A DNA stretch of 44,808 nt from Phaeoceros laevis (Eukaryota; Anthocerotophyta; Anthocerotopsida; Notothyladales): assembly GCA_049999765.1 (NCBI GenBank), contig JBNGIQ010009382.1:1-44808 (forward strand), in the 5' to 3' direction. Under the pieces are notes generated by a model. That model did no database searches, was not told the DNA's origin, and saw only the letters and a program-made list of their open reading frames with translations. The position numbers and the translations under genes are program-made. Positions 27,386 through 38,575 of this stretch are shown here, piece by piece. Numbering within the stretch: position 1 is the stretch's first letter; every line of letters starts with the position of its first letter.

Positions 27386-30300
27386 CTACTGCCTGAAGTT
27401 TCTACCGGGTCCGAATCTGGACTGGATTTCCTCTGCTGGCATTATCCAACTTGGATCAAAATTTGTGTCCGAATCTGACGGGTAACTATTCCTCGTGCGA
27501 ATTTCTCGCTGCTGGTCTCTTAGGCTTCTTGCTAGCTTCGTGTACGAAAAGCCTGCATCTTGCAAACGGAAAGATAGAGGAGACTGGGAGGCCGATGGTG
27601 GCTGTAACCATTTCTCAATCGCAGAAGGGCTCAGCCGGATCTTCTCACAGTCCCTCTCAAATGGCAGCCTCATGCGTCTCAAAAGAGCAAGCACAGCCTG
27701 ACCAGTCCTGCTCCATAAGCAAGACATAGAATGAGCAACAGTTTTTGGGATAAAAAGCGGAACAACTCCGTACTCTCTGGTCATGATGGTGAAACCAATA
27801 CGTTGTTCACTGGAAAAAAGTGTACCTGCCGAACATAACGATTTCCTTCTGCGCCTTCTTTCTACTAAAACTCTCCTTCCGCTCCGCTGGCAAGCCGATA
27901 ATGACAGGAGGTACTCTTGCGCCTGCATAAAAATTCGGTCAAATCACCCAATCCCAGCACATTCCTGGGAAAAAGCTTATCATACAAGGCAAGGTANNNN
28001 NNNNNNNNNNNNNNNNNNNNNNNNNNNNNNNNNNNNNNNNNNNNNNNNNNNNNNNNNNNNNNNNNNNNNNNNNNNNNNNNNNNNNNNNNNNNNNNNNNNN
28101 NNNNNNNNNNNNNNNNNNNNNNNNNNNNNNNNNNNNNNNNNNNNNNNNNNNNNNNNNNNNNNNNNNNNNNNNNNNNNNNNNNNNNNNNNNNNNNNNNNNN
28201 NNNNNNNNNNNNNNNNNNNNNNNNNNNNNNNNNNNNNNNNNNNNNNNNNNNNNNNNNNNNNNNNNNNNNNNNNNNNNNNNNNNNNNNNNNNNNNNNNNNN
28301 NNNNNNNNNNNNNNNNNNNNNNNNNNNNNNNNNNNNNNNNNNNNNNNNNNNNNNNNNNNNNNNNNNNNNNNNNNNNNNNNNNNNNNNNNNNNNNNNACAG
28401 TCACCAGCACATGAGCAAAATATTTAGTGTCCCTCGAGATGTTCAAGTGAACCTAAAGCTTTGTCAACATTTGAAGTGCAGTTGGAATGTAGACAAGATC
28501 AGCTTGATGGTTAGGTTTGACTTCTCTGTACTTAGACAATCACCAGCCAATCCACGATATTAGCCATCCTTTTTTTTCTACTTATATGAGCCCCACCTCA
28601 GCAACAGACCGTGGCATTTCCTCTGCATTGATCACGATTGGCCCTGAATTGTACGAAAAATAGGGGACAACACCCAGCGATGCAGCTTCCTGCATACACA
28701 TTAACAAGAGGCAAGAGACAGCTCAGAGCAACGATTTTGTAACCCAGTTTACTTTGATTTGTACATGAACAGCTACAAGCATCCTTCGGCAAGTCGTTCT
28801 GCAATACTTCTTCCGCATCACACTTTTTGCGAAGCGCCATGAAGAAATACGTAGTTAGTTTGACTAGCTTGTATCTCAGAAGCTAAGCCACACATACAGA
28901 TCCTCCACCCTTACCTCAAAGAGTGACATGGCGCGAGGGTCGTAAATTCTGGAGTTGTCCAGCATGGAATTGTTGATGAACGCTTGGGAATCATACTGTC
29001 CAAAGAGACCTCCATTCTCCTCGACGACATTGGTCCTGAATTCTGACTCCGGAGTTCGTAGACAGCCAAGTAGTCGAGCAAGCGACTGCACTGTTGGAAC
29101 AACGCCCCCTGAGACAGTTTGCCGATATATGGCAAGAGCCCAAGCGGCCCTAGTGCACAGAGGACATTCTCATCAGTGACAAGTTCCATCCATCAAAGCT
29201 ACCATGCAACATCCACAACCAGGGGGCTCTGACGGCCAAAGACCTGTAAACATCACATTCCACAAGATCAACACAATGTTACCAACCATTGTTCATGCGG
29301 TTCCCCCTTGCACATGTCTACTAGCAGGGGCCCTATATATCCACAAAACTCAGGCGCTGGTGCTGAACCTTGGATTTGCCTCAAGCAAATGCCTGAAATG
29401 ATGGAACTTGCAGTTAGTACATTGAAGTGCACTACCAAGGGAAATCACAAGGCCTAGTTAAGGGCTGATCTTCAACATAAAGGTAGGCAAGTGTTGGAAG
29501 TTACCTGAAACACTGTCACACATGCTTAACGTGGGAGTGACACCCTCCGACATCATGCTCATGTGGAGGTCAAAGGCATGCACCGGTTCATTGTCCCTGG
29601 CAAAGACATATTACAAACAACATGAGCTCAACGTCCCTCTGAGACTTCGAACAAATGGCGAGCATTCAGGATACCTCTCACAGGCGCTCAGAAGAATTTT
29701 ATAGGTAATTTGATCTGGAGCAACTCCCATCCCACGAATCTCCTTCAAAACATCAAGTGCCTTTTGCAAAAGATTTCCAGCACCTGGGTAGTGAGAAAGC
29801 AGTCAAGCTACAGGTAGGACTTCCAAAAGGCATGGTTAAATGCAGAACAAAGTAAGTTTTTGTGTTGCGTACAGAACTTACAGAGCGCATTGACGAGGGA
29901 ATTCAAAGTGGAAACAGTTGGAATAACTTTGGCGTCCTTCATCTCAGTGTATATGTCTAATGCTCTTTGCCAGTCTCTCATCTATTCAGTCATGAAACCC
30001 TCCGTTAAAAACTCACGGCTGCTATGGAAAGGAATACAATAACCTAATTATGGTGGTTGCAGTTCTTACAGTGCTGCAGACTCCCATCATGGCACTGAAA
30101 GCTACAGGACCAGGCTTTAATGATGATGCTCTCATATCCTGGAGGATGCTGTAAGCCACATCAATTTTTTGAGCTTGTCCAGCAGCATCTATCAGCGCAC
30201 TGAAAAACACCTGCCAATCATCAAAGCCCAACAGAGTTCCATTAGGCACAAGCCCAACCAGACACAGTTTTGTCACGACGTCACGTTGGGCACACTCTTT

Positions 30301-31999
30301 TACAACTGTCACGAAAGAACGGCGTCAAGGTTCTACTCATATTCTTGCTTATGCACTTCAATATTATTCTTCAGTAGTCTCAGAAGTGGAACAGGTTAGT
30401 ACATCATCTGGCTTCACACGCTTTGCTCTCAAATCGTTTAGAACTTGCAGCGCACCAGCGAGGTTCTGTTTTTGACTGTAAGCATGCACAGCTGCAGTGT
30501 AGACTTCAGCGCTACCTGTGAACCCCTTCTCGTGCATGATCTTGTAGACTTCAAGACCTCTTTCAACCTGCAGTACATGCGAAGAATTGTAATCTCGAGG
30601 ATGTGCCCTCGGGCCAATGTAAATAAACACCTTCCAGATATGAAAACCGATGAGAGCCAAGCGAGGGAGGTCTTCTCACCTGGCCAGCACGAGTGCATGC
30701 ACCAATTAGGGCACCGTACGTCACGTGATCAGCTTTTACATGAGGATCATCTGCCATGTCGCTCAAAACATCAAATGCTCGGTCGATGGCTCCTGCCCGG
30801 CCACAGGCATTGATAAGGGAGTTGAAGATAACAACATCTGGTTTCACGTTCTGCAAAAAGTAAAAGATCGGTTTACAGTTGCAAAAATGGGTAGGCCTGC
30901 AATGCGGGACACAAATTTACGAACTAACCTTCGAGAGCATAATACCATACACTCCAAACGCTTTAGCCAAGAGGCCAACACGAGCACACCCATCTATCAT
31001 GGCACCAAACGTGTGTGAATTCGGTTCTACTCCTGCACTCTCCATCTCAAAAAAGAGCTGCAAGCATGCACACACATTAGCACAGTGAAAACACTCTCCA
31101 TCATGCCACAAAACGACTGACGAGCTATGTTATCTAGAATGAGAAATGAGGTCCGAGATACAAGAACAGATGGGAAGCTCGTAGTGGTGGATCACAGTGA
31201 TACATGTCCTTGGGGTTACATGCTCTCTCAGAGTGTTCAGGAGAGACGAGGAAAACTCTCACCTTAAAAGCAAGATCTACGCATCCAGCCTTGGCACATG
31301 TTGAGATTAGGGCAGTGTAAATTACACAGTCCGCCTTCAGACCCTCCCTCTCCAATAGTGAAAAAGCTCGCATAGCCCCTGTATGACGGAAAGAGTCAAT
31401 AGAAGTTGAACCAGATAATCAGGAAACTGTACTTGCAATCCCAGTTCCAAGGCACAGATTCAGCTCCCTTACCGTCCACGTCTCCAGCTGCGGCGCACAC
31501 AGTGAGCAGCATTGTATACTTTCTCAAATTTCTCTCTTTGATCAGGCGAGTGAATCTGAAGGCCTCCGGGACAGCCTTTGCGGATCTACAAACTTCGTAG
31601 AACTTAGCATGATACACCTGCATTGAGATGCGACACTTCTGTACAGTAAAACCAGAGCACTAAACAAGGCAGACCTCTTCAGCAAAAGGTAGGACGGAGC
31701 TAGACCCTCACCTTGTTCATGTCTAAAATGCCAATCTTATCCATATTATCCAACAATACTAGACAATCCTGCAGCCTGCAAGCCACATAGTCAGATCGTC
31801 TGCGACGAGTCCAGGGTGTCTTAAAGCGCTTTTGCCTAGAATGAAAAGTTTGCAATAATTCAGCAGCTGCCAGTAGCAACCTGAAATGGCAGCTTCATAG
31901 TACCTGCTGGCTCTAACTAGTTTATTGTACAAAGCGAGGTAGATTTCTGGATCGACATCCCGGGCCAGTGGCAACAGTTCAGCTAATCTCTGAGGAAGT
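27386..31999 (-). CDS. MRL1: MRL1-type PPR protein (rbcL mRNA maturation/stability), 5' end missing
   Basis: MRL1 is a P-class PPR protein that stabilises the plastid rbcL transcript in Chlamydomonas and Arabidopsis. Visible exons, 5' to 3': 31999-31904, 31775-31712, 31617-31473, 31378-31263, 31057-30929, 30850-30680, 30567-30403, 30210-30070, 29981-29882, 29783-29675, 29596-29505, 29392-29322, 29243-29203, 29149-28915, 28689-28597, 27922-27826, 27707-27386. Phases agree throughout; the 29322 border is the least certain. P-type repeats are clear (HTFGAMIDGCARVGLLAKAF, VIFNSLINACGRAGAIDRAF, FFSALIDAAGQAQKIDVAY). Identity rests on the non-PPR C-terminus: YDPRAMSLFEEAASLGVVP, then GRTGQAVLALLRRM and EKWLQP. 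One short exon (about 50 bp) must lie in the 400-N gap. The transit peptide and N-terminal region are lost at the gap at 32000. Confidence 0.9.
27997..28396. other. Assembly gap (400 N) inside the MRL1-type gene
   Basis: The exon ending at 28597 closes in phase 0 and the exon starting at 27922 needs one preceding base, so at least one exon of 3n+1 bases is hidden here. By analogy with Arabidopsis MRL1 it encodes about 17 residues before ARVPPVIIG. Confidence 0.95.
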
Positions 32000-32099
32000 N
32001 NNNNNNNNNNNNNNNNNNNNNNNNNNNNNNNNNNNNNNNNNNNNNNNNNNNNNNNNNNNNNNNNNNNNNNNNNNNNNNNNNNNNNNNNNNNNNNNNNNN
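32000..32099. other. Assembly gap (100 N) at the 5' side of the MRL1-type gene
   Basis: One hundred N is a common placeholder for an unknown length. Coding sequence runs straight into the gap at 31999, and no MRL1-like sequence reappears beyond 32100, so the first exons are missing or unrecognised. Confidence 0.95.
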
Positions 32100-33004
32100 A
32101 GCGACATATAAGTAGCCAACCTGCCCTTTCGGTTTTCTCCTGACACAATCATCACTCAGAAATTGGAGCCACACATTGGCCTCATTTTGAGCTGGCCCCA
32201 CGGAGCTGCTTACAGTGACAAAGTGAATCGGAAAAATGGGCAATGAGACCTGCCCCTTGAACCGTAAAAGACTCCCTGGTGCAGGGACGAGGGAAATGGT
32301 GGGGGCTGGGCCAGGGAAGAAGCTGGTTGAGTTGAAGTGGAACATCTGGGAATGTAGAAAGCAGAGATGCATCGCCTCCCCCCTCTCCCTGTAAGAGAGG
32401 CTCACATCAAACCTAGGTCCCAAGTCCCGAGAGAAGGTCGCAGGACCTCGTCATGGGACCTCATTTGACGCCTAGGCGCTATGGATCCTGGATTCAATGC
32501 AGCACAGTTCGAGACCATGCTCGGTTGTGGTCGCAGAGATTCGCCGGAACCGTCATCAGCAATAAACACTAAACAACACTTTGTACACGGCAGCAGAAAA
32601 GTACGCCACGTGTGCGCCACGGTGTTATGTTATTCGACTTCAAAGGATAATATAGCTAATATGCCTTCGGAACCCTAGATGAGGTCCCAAAACCTTGTAC
32701 AGGACAGCGCTTACTGCGCGTACGAGTGCTTGCGCGAGTAGTTGTGTACATTTTATCTAGGACATCCCCATTAGAGGTGTGAACTCGAGTTGGGATAGAT
32801 TCGCATCGAGAAATTTGAGACCTCTTATATGCTATCTACTAGTATCTAGTACTTCATGCCGTAGGACTCACACAGACAGGCGATTTTGCGATTCTAGAAA
32901 TTCAGTGCTAAAACGGTCGTTTTTGCAATTGGCAAGTCGTGCACACGACACAACCAGCACGCTCACCATGCCGGAGTCGAGAGACTCGGTTCTGCACTTG
33001 TTAC
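32100..33004. other. Spacer between the MRL1-type gene and the ABC gene
   Basis: No gene is supported. The minus-strand frame at 32100-32423 is open next to the gap but has no transit-peptide or PPR signature I can rely on. The right end lies after the ABC protein stop and should hold its 3' UTR. Confidence 0.45.
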
Positions 33005-33883
33005 TCATCTGTAGTACGCCATATGGCGGCTTGAAGTCCATGGTGACACATCCTGTGGCCGAGTAACAATGTCCGGCTGCCGGGGTTTCAGCACAGCCTG
33101 TCTCTGCCTCTCATCTCTCTCAGCTCTCAGCCATGGCTCCACAACTTTGATCAAATTTCCCGCCTGCTCAAGTTCTTCTAGGTCAGAGATGCTCCCGGTG
33201 CGCTTCAGCTTCCCATCCTCCACATACGCGAAGTGCGTGGCCCAGGTCTCGAGGCCATCAAAAATGTGCGTTGCATAAACGATTGTCACATTTCGCTCCT
33301 CGCACTCCTCAACGAAGAACCGTAGCAGATCCATCCTGGCCACGACATCCAGGTCCACTGTGATCTCATCTAGCAACAAAACCTGAAACGGATGCAGCAG
33401 GCCCATACAGATCTGCACGCGGCGCCGCTGGCCATCAGACACCTTGTGCATTCTCCACTGTAGATCAATGTCCAGAAGCTCTATCAGCCTATCCCGCCGA
33501 TGCGGATCCACTCCGTCCACTCCAAAGATCATGGTTTCTGCCGAAAAGTCCCCCTGCAAAGGCACATCGCCTACCGATCCGACAGACTTGCTCCAGGATT
33601 CACCAAGATAAGCCAGCTTGCCACTGCAGACCAGGGAAGTGTCATGAAATGCTGATAGCCCCAGCACCTTCACCACATTCTTCCCTCCTACCAAGTGCTT
33701 ACCAGCAAAAATCTTCAGCAGCGTAGTCTTCCCAGCTCCGTTAGCTCCTACCAGCAAACATCGCGATCCAGGCTTCAGGTTAAGTGAGAAATTGGAGATG
33801 AACGGTTTCTGCCCGGTATACGAGAACTGCATCGCCTCAACCTCAACGCTGTACTCGTAGCCCTTGCCATTGACACCAGCCAT
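33005..33883 (-). CDS. Soluble ABC ATPase, ABCI19/20/21 (CAF16-like) type
   Basis: These are stand-alone nucleotide-binding subunits without membrane segments. Arabidopsis ABCI19-21 form an ER-associated complex linked to cytokinin response in seedlings, and yeast CAF16 associates with CCR4-NOT and Mediator. One exon gives 292 residues from the ATG at 33883; three more upstream codons are open but begin with TTG. Walker A is G46-T54 (GANGAGKTT). The signature is the degenerate VSDGQ at 148-152. Walker B has D172 and E173 ([12 protein letters not shown]), where most ABC proteins read DEP or DEA. The H-loop is H206. These variants are normal for the CAF16/ABCI20 group. It is divergent from the RH7-type helicase gene. 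Confidence 0.92.
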   Translation of the reverse strand: MAGVNGKGYEYSVEVEAMQFSYTGQKPFISNFSLNLKPGSRCLLVGANGAGKTTLLKIFAGKHLVGGKNVVKVLGLSAFHDTSLVCSGKLAYLGESWSKSVGSVGDVPLQGDFSAETMIFGVDGVDPHRRDRLIELLDIDLQWRMHKVSDGQRRRVQICMGLLHPFQVLLLDEITVDLDVVARMDLLRFFVEECEERNVTIVYATHIFDGLETWATHFAYVEDGKLKRTGSISDLEELEQAGNLIKVVEPWLRAERDERQRQAVLKPRQPDIVTRPQDVSPWTSSRHMAYYR

Positions 33884-34650
33884 CTCTGCCAAGTAGGCCT
33901 TCTACGAGATTATTTTCAGCTACTTTGCGCTCCTGCTCTCACCGGGCCTGTGTAAGACTTAAAAGACTCCAAACCGGCCGTGCTCGAGCACCCACGTCTC
34001 CCATCAGGGAGACAGGAAAGCAAGGTCAGTACACGTCGAGGCCGGAAGTTAAGAATCTTGAAAGAAACTTAAGATCCTGAAAGAACCGTCTGGACCGAGA
34101 ACCTAACTGCCCCAAAGCTATATATGCTGTGTGGGGTCTTTGTTGCCTGCCATCACCATTGCGGCCGCGTTTTCCTCTGGCGCCGTCGTGTCCTCCTCCG
34201 CGTTGTTTGTAGGTTTATGCGTGTCGCTAGTTTTGTGTTTCCGTGTCAGCTGTCGTGGTCTCGAACAGCACATACGCAGATCAAAAATCGAAAAAAAAAA
34301 TCGTACCCAGTCTCGAAAGCTTCTTCAGTTTGTGCCCTCTTTCAAGAACTGTTGGATCTACCTGAAGCAGCAGCGGCTTCAGCAGGGCGTTGTCATTATT
34401 GTTGTAGGTGCTGTCAATTCGTCGGCTTCGGATTTGTGTTCAGCTTTGCGGCGGCTTTTGAACTGCGGCGTCTGAGGATTTAGGTCTGTCCAAACATTTT
34501 GAGCTGTGAATTTGTGCTTTAGTATTGAAAGGATGTGTAGATTGCATACTGAGTCGTCATTGTCCGTCTGTCCCGAACTAATTGTGGCGCCGACGTCCTT
34601 TACTAGGTGCAGGCTAAGTGAATTGGAGACTGAGATCGTTGTTGTGAAGG
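33884..34650. promoter_or_regulatory. Divergent promoter, ABC gene and RH7-type gene
   Basis: A TATATAT at 34119-34125 suits the rightward helicase gene, which would then have a leader of about 500 bases containing several upstream ATGs (for example 34124, opening a 119-codon frame). A leader intron could remove them; GT..AG pairs are available but cannot be chosen by eye. Confidence 0.45.
34119..34125 (+). promoter_or_regulatory. Putative TATA box of the RH7-type helicase gene
   Basis: TATATAT lies about 530 bp before the start codon, next to GC-rich sequence. Transcription would begin near 34150. Confidence 0.35.
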
Positions 34651-37600
34651 ATGCCTGGCTTGGAGCTACCTGGTAGTGAAGCAATGGCCAAGTCAGATTC
34701 TGAGTCACCTAGGAAGCCTAGAAAGGTGAAGCCCAGTGCCAGCATTCCTTCAGTTGCATCTCCCGCCATAGAGAAGGAGGAGGGAAAAAAGAAAAACAGA
34801 AAGGAAAAGAAAGCTGAGGCGATGGACAATGTTGTTTCACCATCCGAGAAGAAGTTGTCGAAGCGAAAAAAGTCTTTGTCGGTTGAAGATGAACCCCCAG
34901 TGAAGAAAGTGAAAATAGAAGATACTGATACCGAAGTAGAGAGTGCAGTTGAAAATGGTAGTGTCCAAGAGGAAGAGGAAATCAATCCTATGGCTGTCTC
35001 CAATTTCAAAATTTCTGAAGCCTTGAGATCTAAGCTGAAATCTAGGAAAATAGAAGCACTTTTTCCAATTCAGGCTCAGACCTTCAACATCGTTATGGGT
35101 GGAGAAGACTTGGTGGGTCGTGCTCGCACTGGACAAGTGAGTTTCCGATCTGTCCTTCGAACTTTGGAGAAAAATGTGTGCAGTCAAACAGTTTTATTGA
35201 AATATGCTGACACTGTAGCTTCCCGCACTTGGGCATGCACTCTCCAGGGCAAGACTTTGGCTTTTGTGCTGCCTATATTGGAATCCTTGACCAAAAAGGG
35301 TGGTGCACAAGGTGGAAGGCGACCCTATGGGAGGACACCCAGTGTCATTGTTCTGGCCCCTACTCGTGAACTTGCCAAGCAGGTGAGAGGGCCTCAAAAT
35401 CTTGCAGTCCATACTGTCTGTCATTGCATTGTCAATCTATGATTACTATTCTGTTTGCTGACTTGTGTTAATATATCAGGTCTTTGCGGATTTTGAAACC
35501 TATGGGGATGCGGTCGGTCTCAGCTCTTTCTGTGTTTATGGAGGGGCTCCATATGGCCCTCAAGAGACTGCCTTGAGAAAGGGTGTGGATATTGTAGTTG
35601 GCACTCCTGGACGCATCAAGGTACTCAGCATGTGACTGGTACTTGCAGAAAGTGTTATGTTCTTGAAGTACCTGAACTTTAGCTTTACCTGGGGTCTGCT
35701 GTTTGGATCAGGATCTTCTGGAGAGAGGGCCTCTGAATCTCAAAACTGTGGTTTTCCGCGTGCTGGACGAAGCAGATGAAATGCTCAACATGGGCTTTGT
35801 TGACGATGTGGAGAGAATTCTAGGTACTGCATATAGAAACAATAGGTTGAAGGCCTTCATCTTGTGTATTAGATTTTATCCAGCATGTTATAACGTTGCC
35901 ACTTATTATGGGCAGGTGGAGTAGAAGACTCCGCAAATGTGCAAACTCTTCTTTTCAGTGCCACTATGCCCCCATGGGTTAAGCAGGTGTGCAACAAAAC
36001 TCGAACAAAACAAGATTTTCATTATTATGTTTCTTTTGAATTCGCAGAAGCACGATTCTCTGACTGATGATATGTTCTATGTGGGCAGATAGCAGCAAAG
36101 TTCTTAAAGCCTAACCGGAAAACCGTTGATCTGGTCGGAGATGATAAAATGAAAGCAAGTGCATCAGTACAACACCTACTAATGCCTTGTGCTTACTCAG
36201 CTCGTTCCCAGGTTGTTGCCGATATTATCAGCTGTTATAGCAGGTGTGAATCTCTTATCGAGTGCTTCGTTCAAACCTGGTGCAACCTAGTCCACTTTTG
36301 CTTCCAGTGCTACCATTGCTTGACTTCTCATTGAATGTTTGATTGCAGAGGAGGAAAGACAATAGTTTTCACAGAGACGAAAAATGATGCATCAGAGCTT
36401 GCAGGAGCACTTTCAGGTTCTAAGGCGTTGCATGGTGACATTGCACAAGCACAACGTGAAGTAAGTTCACTGGATACATAGGCGCAAGGGTCAGTTTTGG
36501 TCAAGAATCCTTGTTTCAAGATGATTCATTGGTTCAGTTTATGTTCAGGTTACCATGCAGGCCTTCCGGAACGGGAAGATTCAAGTGTTAGTTGCAACTG
36601 ATGTTGCTGCACGTGGTCTTGATGTCAATGACGTCCAGTTAGTTATTCAGGTATTGTTTCACAGTTTTTTAAGGGATGTATGGTTGTAATGCATGGAATC
36701 ACCTCGACGAAGTCATTTCCTCATGTATGTTCTATTGTTTATTGCAGTGTGAACCTCCGAGGGATGCTGAGACGTACATACATCGGTCGGGTCGTACTGG
36801 CAGAGCAGGTGTGCCCACTATGCACACAAGTTGCATGTACTGGATTAGCCTGTAGGTACTCATTGGACATGCATGTAAGTCTATATGTGTTTTTGTGTTT
36901 GCAGGAAATACTGGAGTATCTGTGATGCTTTATGATCGGAAGAAAGAGTACATGGTACCTATTGTTGAAAAGAAGGCAGGGTTTTCATTTCAGCGTACAG
37001 CAGTTCCACAGCCTGCAGATATTGCAAAAGCATCTGCAATTGCTGTATCAAATGGTGTCTGTGGTGTGTCAGACAGGTATGCAAAGGTTTGGGTGTGCGT
37101 GGTGTCTGTTCAGTTTTGTAGCCTCGTAGCATTGCTATTGTCGACCACATTTCATGGTTGGATTAGGTTCTGGAGACTATGTGGAAGGGAATAATTGCCA
37201 TATGAACTGCAAGAGAGGCTTCGGCCTACTTGCCGAACTTCGCTATCCAGCTGTCATCTTTTGTGACATTTTGTCTTGCCTCTTGCCCCTGCAGTATCCT
37301 GCCCCTCTTCCGAAAAATTGCTGAAGATCTTATTGAGCGAACTGGCCTACCTGCTGTGGATGTCCTGGCGAAAGCACTAGCGAAGATAGCTGTGAGTACT
37401 CAGTTCTGCAGTAAAATGAGAAGTTCTATGCAAGTCCATGCAAGTCTAACTGTGAAACCCTTCCTGGTTTGCAAATTGCCAGGGCCACACTGAGATCAAG
37501 AGGAGATCGTTGCTTACATCTCATGACGATGCAACTACTTTGCTTCTGCAAGCGGGTGTATACATGCAGTCATCTGGGTAAGGAGCAGTGTCTTTTTTCC

Positions 37601-38199
37601 TGCAAGCTGTAAATGTGCTGTAAAGAATGATCAGCATCAGACACATTAACAACATGTACTCATGCATGCAGCTATGCTTTCAACTGCTTGAGAAAAATAT
37701 TACCAGATGAGGTAGTGCGAACAGATGTGAAGAGGATGTCACTTGCTCAAGATGGGTACTCGGCTGTTTTTGACGTCCCCACAAAACTTGCTGCTGATTT
37801 TACAACAGGTGCAAATGATAGGTGTCCGGCGTCTTGAGCTACTTTTTCTTTGTTTGCTTCGATCTCTTGGATGCTAACAGTTTGTTCTTGCAGCTAAGGA
37901 AGGTCAAATGTATGGCAACAGTTTCACCATCTCTGTTGCGGAGGCCTTGCCTGAGTTGCAAGCTCGAGGAGAGCCATATGCCAGGGGGTAAGGATGTCGC
38001 AGGTTATTGAATTGTCCCCTTCATTATTTCTTGTTTGCCTGCGTTAGTAAATAGTGGACATTTGAGTTGCAGGAATTCGTATGGAGGTGGTGGCAGTGGA
38101 GGGTACTCATCAGGAGGACGAGGAGGTAGAGGTGGATATGGTGGAAGAGGGGGCTCGCAAGGAGGCAGAGGAGGCGGAAGCCGGGGTGGAAGGTGGTGA
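34651..38199 (+). CDS. RH7: DEAD-box RNA helicase, nucleolar RH7/PRH75 type
   Basis: RH7 is an RNA helicase and chaperone in rRNA processing. Fifteen exons (34651-35136, 35248-35382, 35480-35620, 35712-35823, 35916-35986, 36089-36243, 36349-36460, 36549-36650, 36748-36808, 36905-37076, 37295-37391, 37483-37577, 37672-37808, 37894-37987, 38073-38199) close in phase and give 698 residues. The first 115 residues are Lys/Glu-rich with nuclear-signal patches ([24 protein letters not shown]), favouring RH7 over plastid RH3. Motifs: Q motif near 119-141, ARTGQGKT 158-165, PTREL 200-204, TPGR 249-252, DEAD 273-276, SAT 306-308, [10 protein letters not shown] 450-459. A GUCT domain (about 515-640) precedes an RGG-rich tail (657-698). 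The leader is long with upstream ATGs. Confidence 0.95.
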
Positions 38200-38575
38200 T
38201 CATATGCCTGAACGGCTATTACCGGGAAGGAGACACGATTCTTTTAGATTGACCACTCCTTGACCGACGGGTCAGGGAATGTGTACTGCTCCTCCCTGGA
38301 GGTGTCGCTTACAGTAGTGTCTCTGCAAGGAGATTCTACAATCCATCATCCCAATTTTGTAGTCGGTAGGGAGCCGCTAATTGTTTTTGCTTGTGAGGTG
38401 TACTCATAGGCTGCAACTATAACTGGATAATTGGAGTGTCTGGAAAACTGGAAAAGTAAATCTTGACTGAGAAGCCTGTAGCTTGTGCGGAAGCCCTGTT
38501 GCAACAGGAATAAATATTTCACAATTTGTGGAACACTCATTCAACAAAGGTATTGTTTGCAAGAGATGGACTCTT
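38200..38575. other. 3' flank of the RH7-type gene
   Basis: It holds the 3' UTR of the helicase gene and, to the right, the end of the TBL relic on the other strand. No further feature was seen. Confidence 0.5.

Noticed and set aside
27997-28396. ORFs spanning the 400-N gap
   Set aside because: They exist only because N was translated as X; no sequence supports them.
29283-29392. A longer MRL1 exon ending at the GTAACA near 29283
   Set aside because: It would leave an intron of only 39 bases. The GTAGAC donor at 29321 gives a 78-base intron with the same phase.
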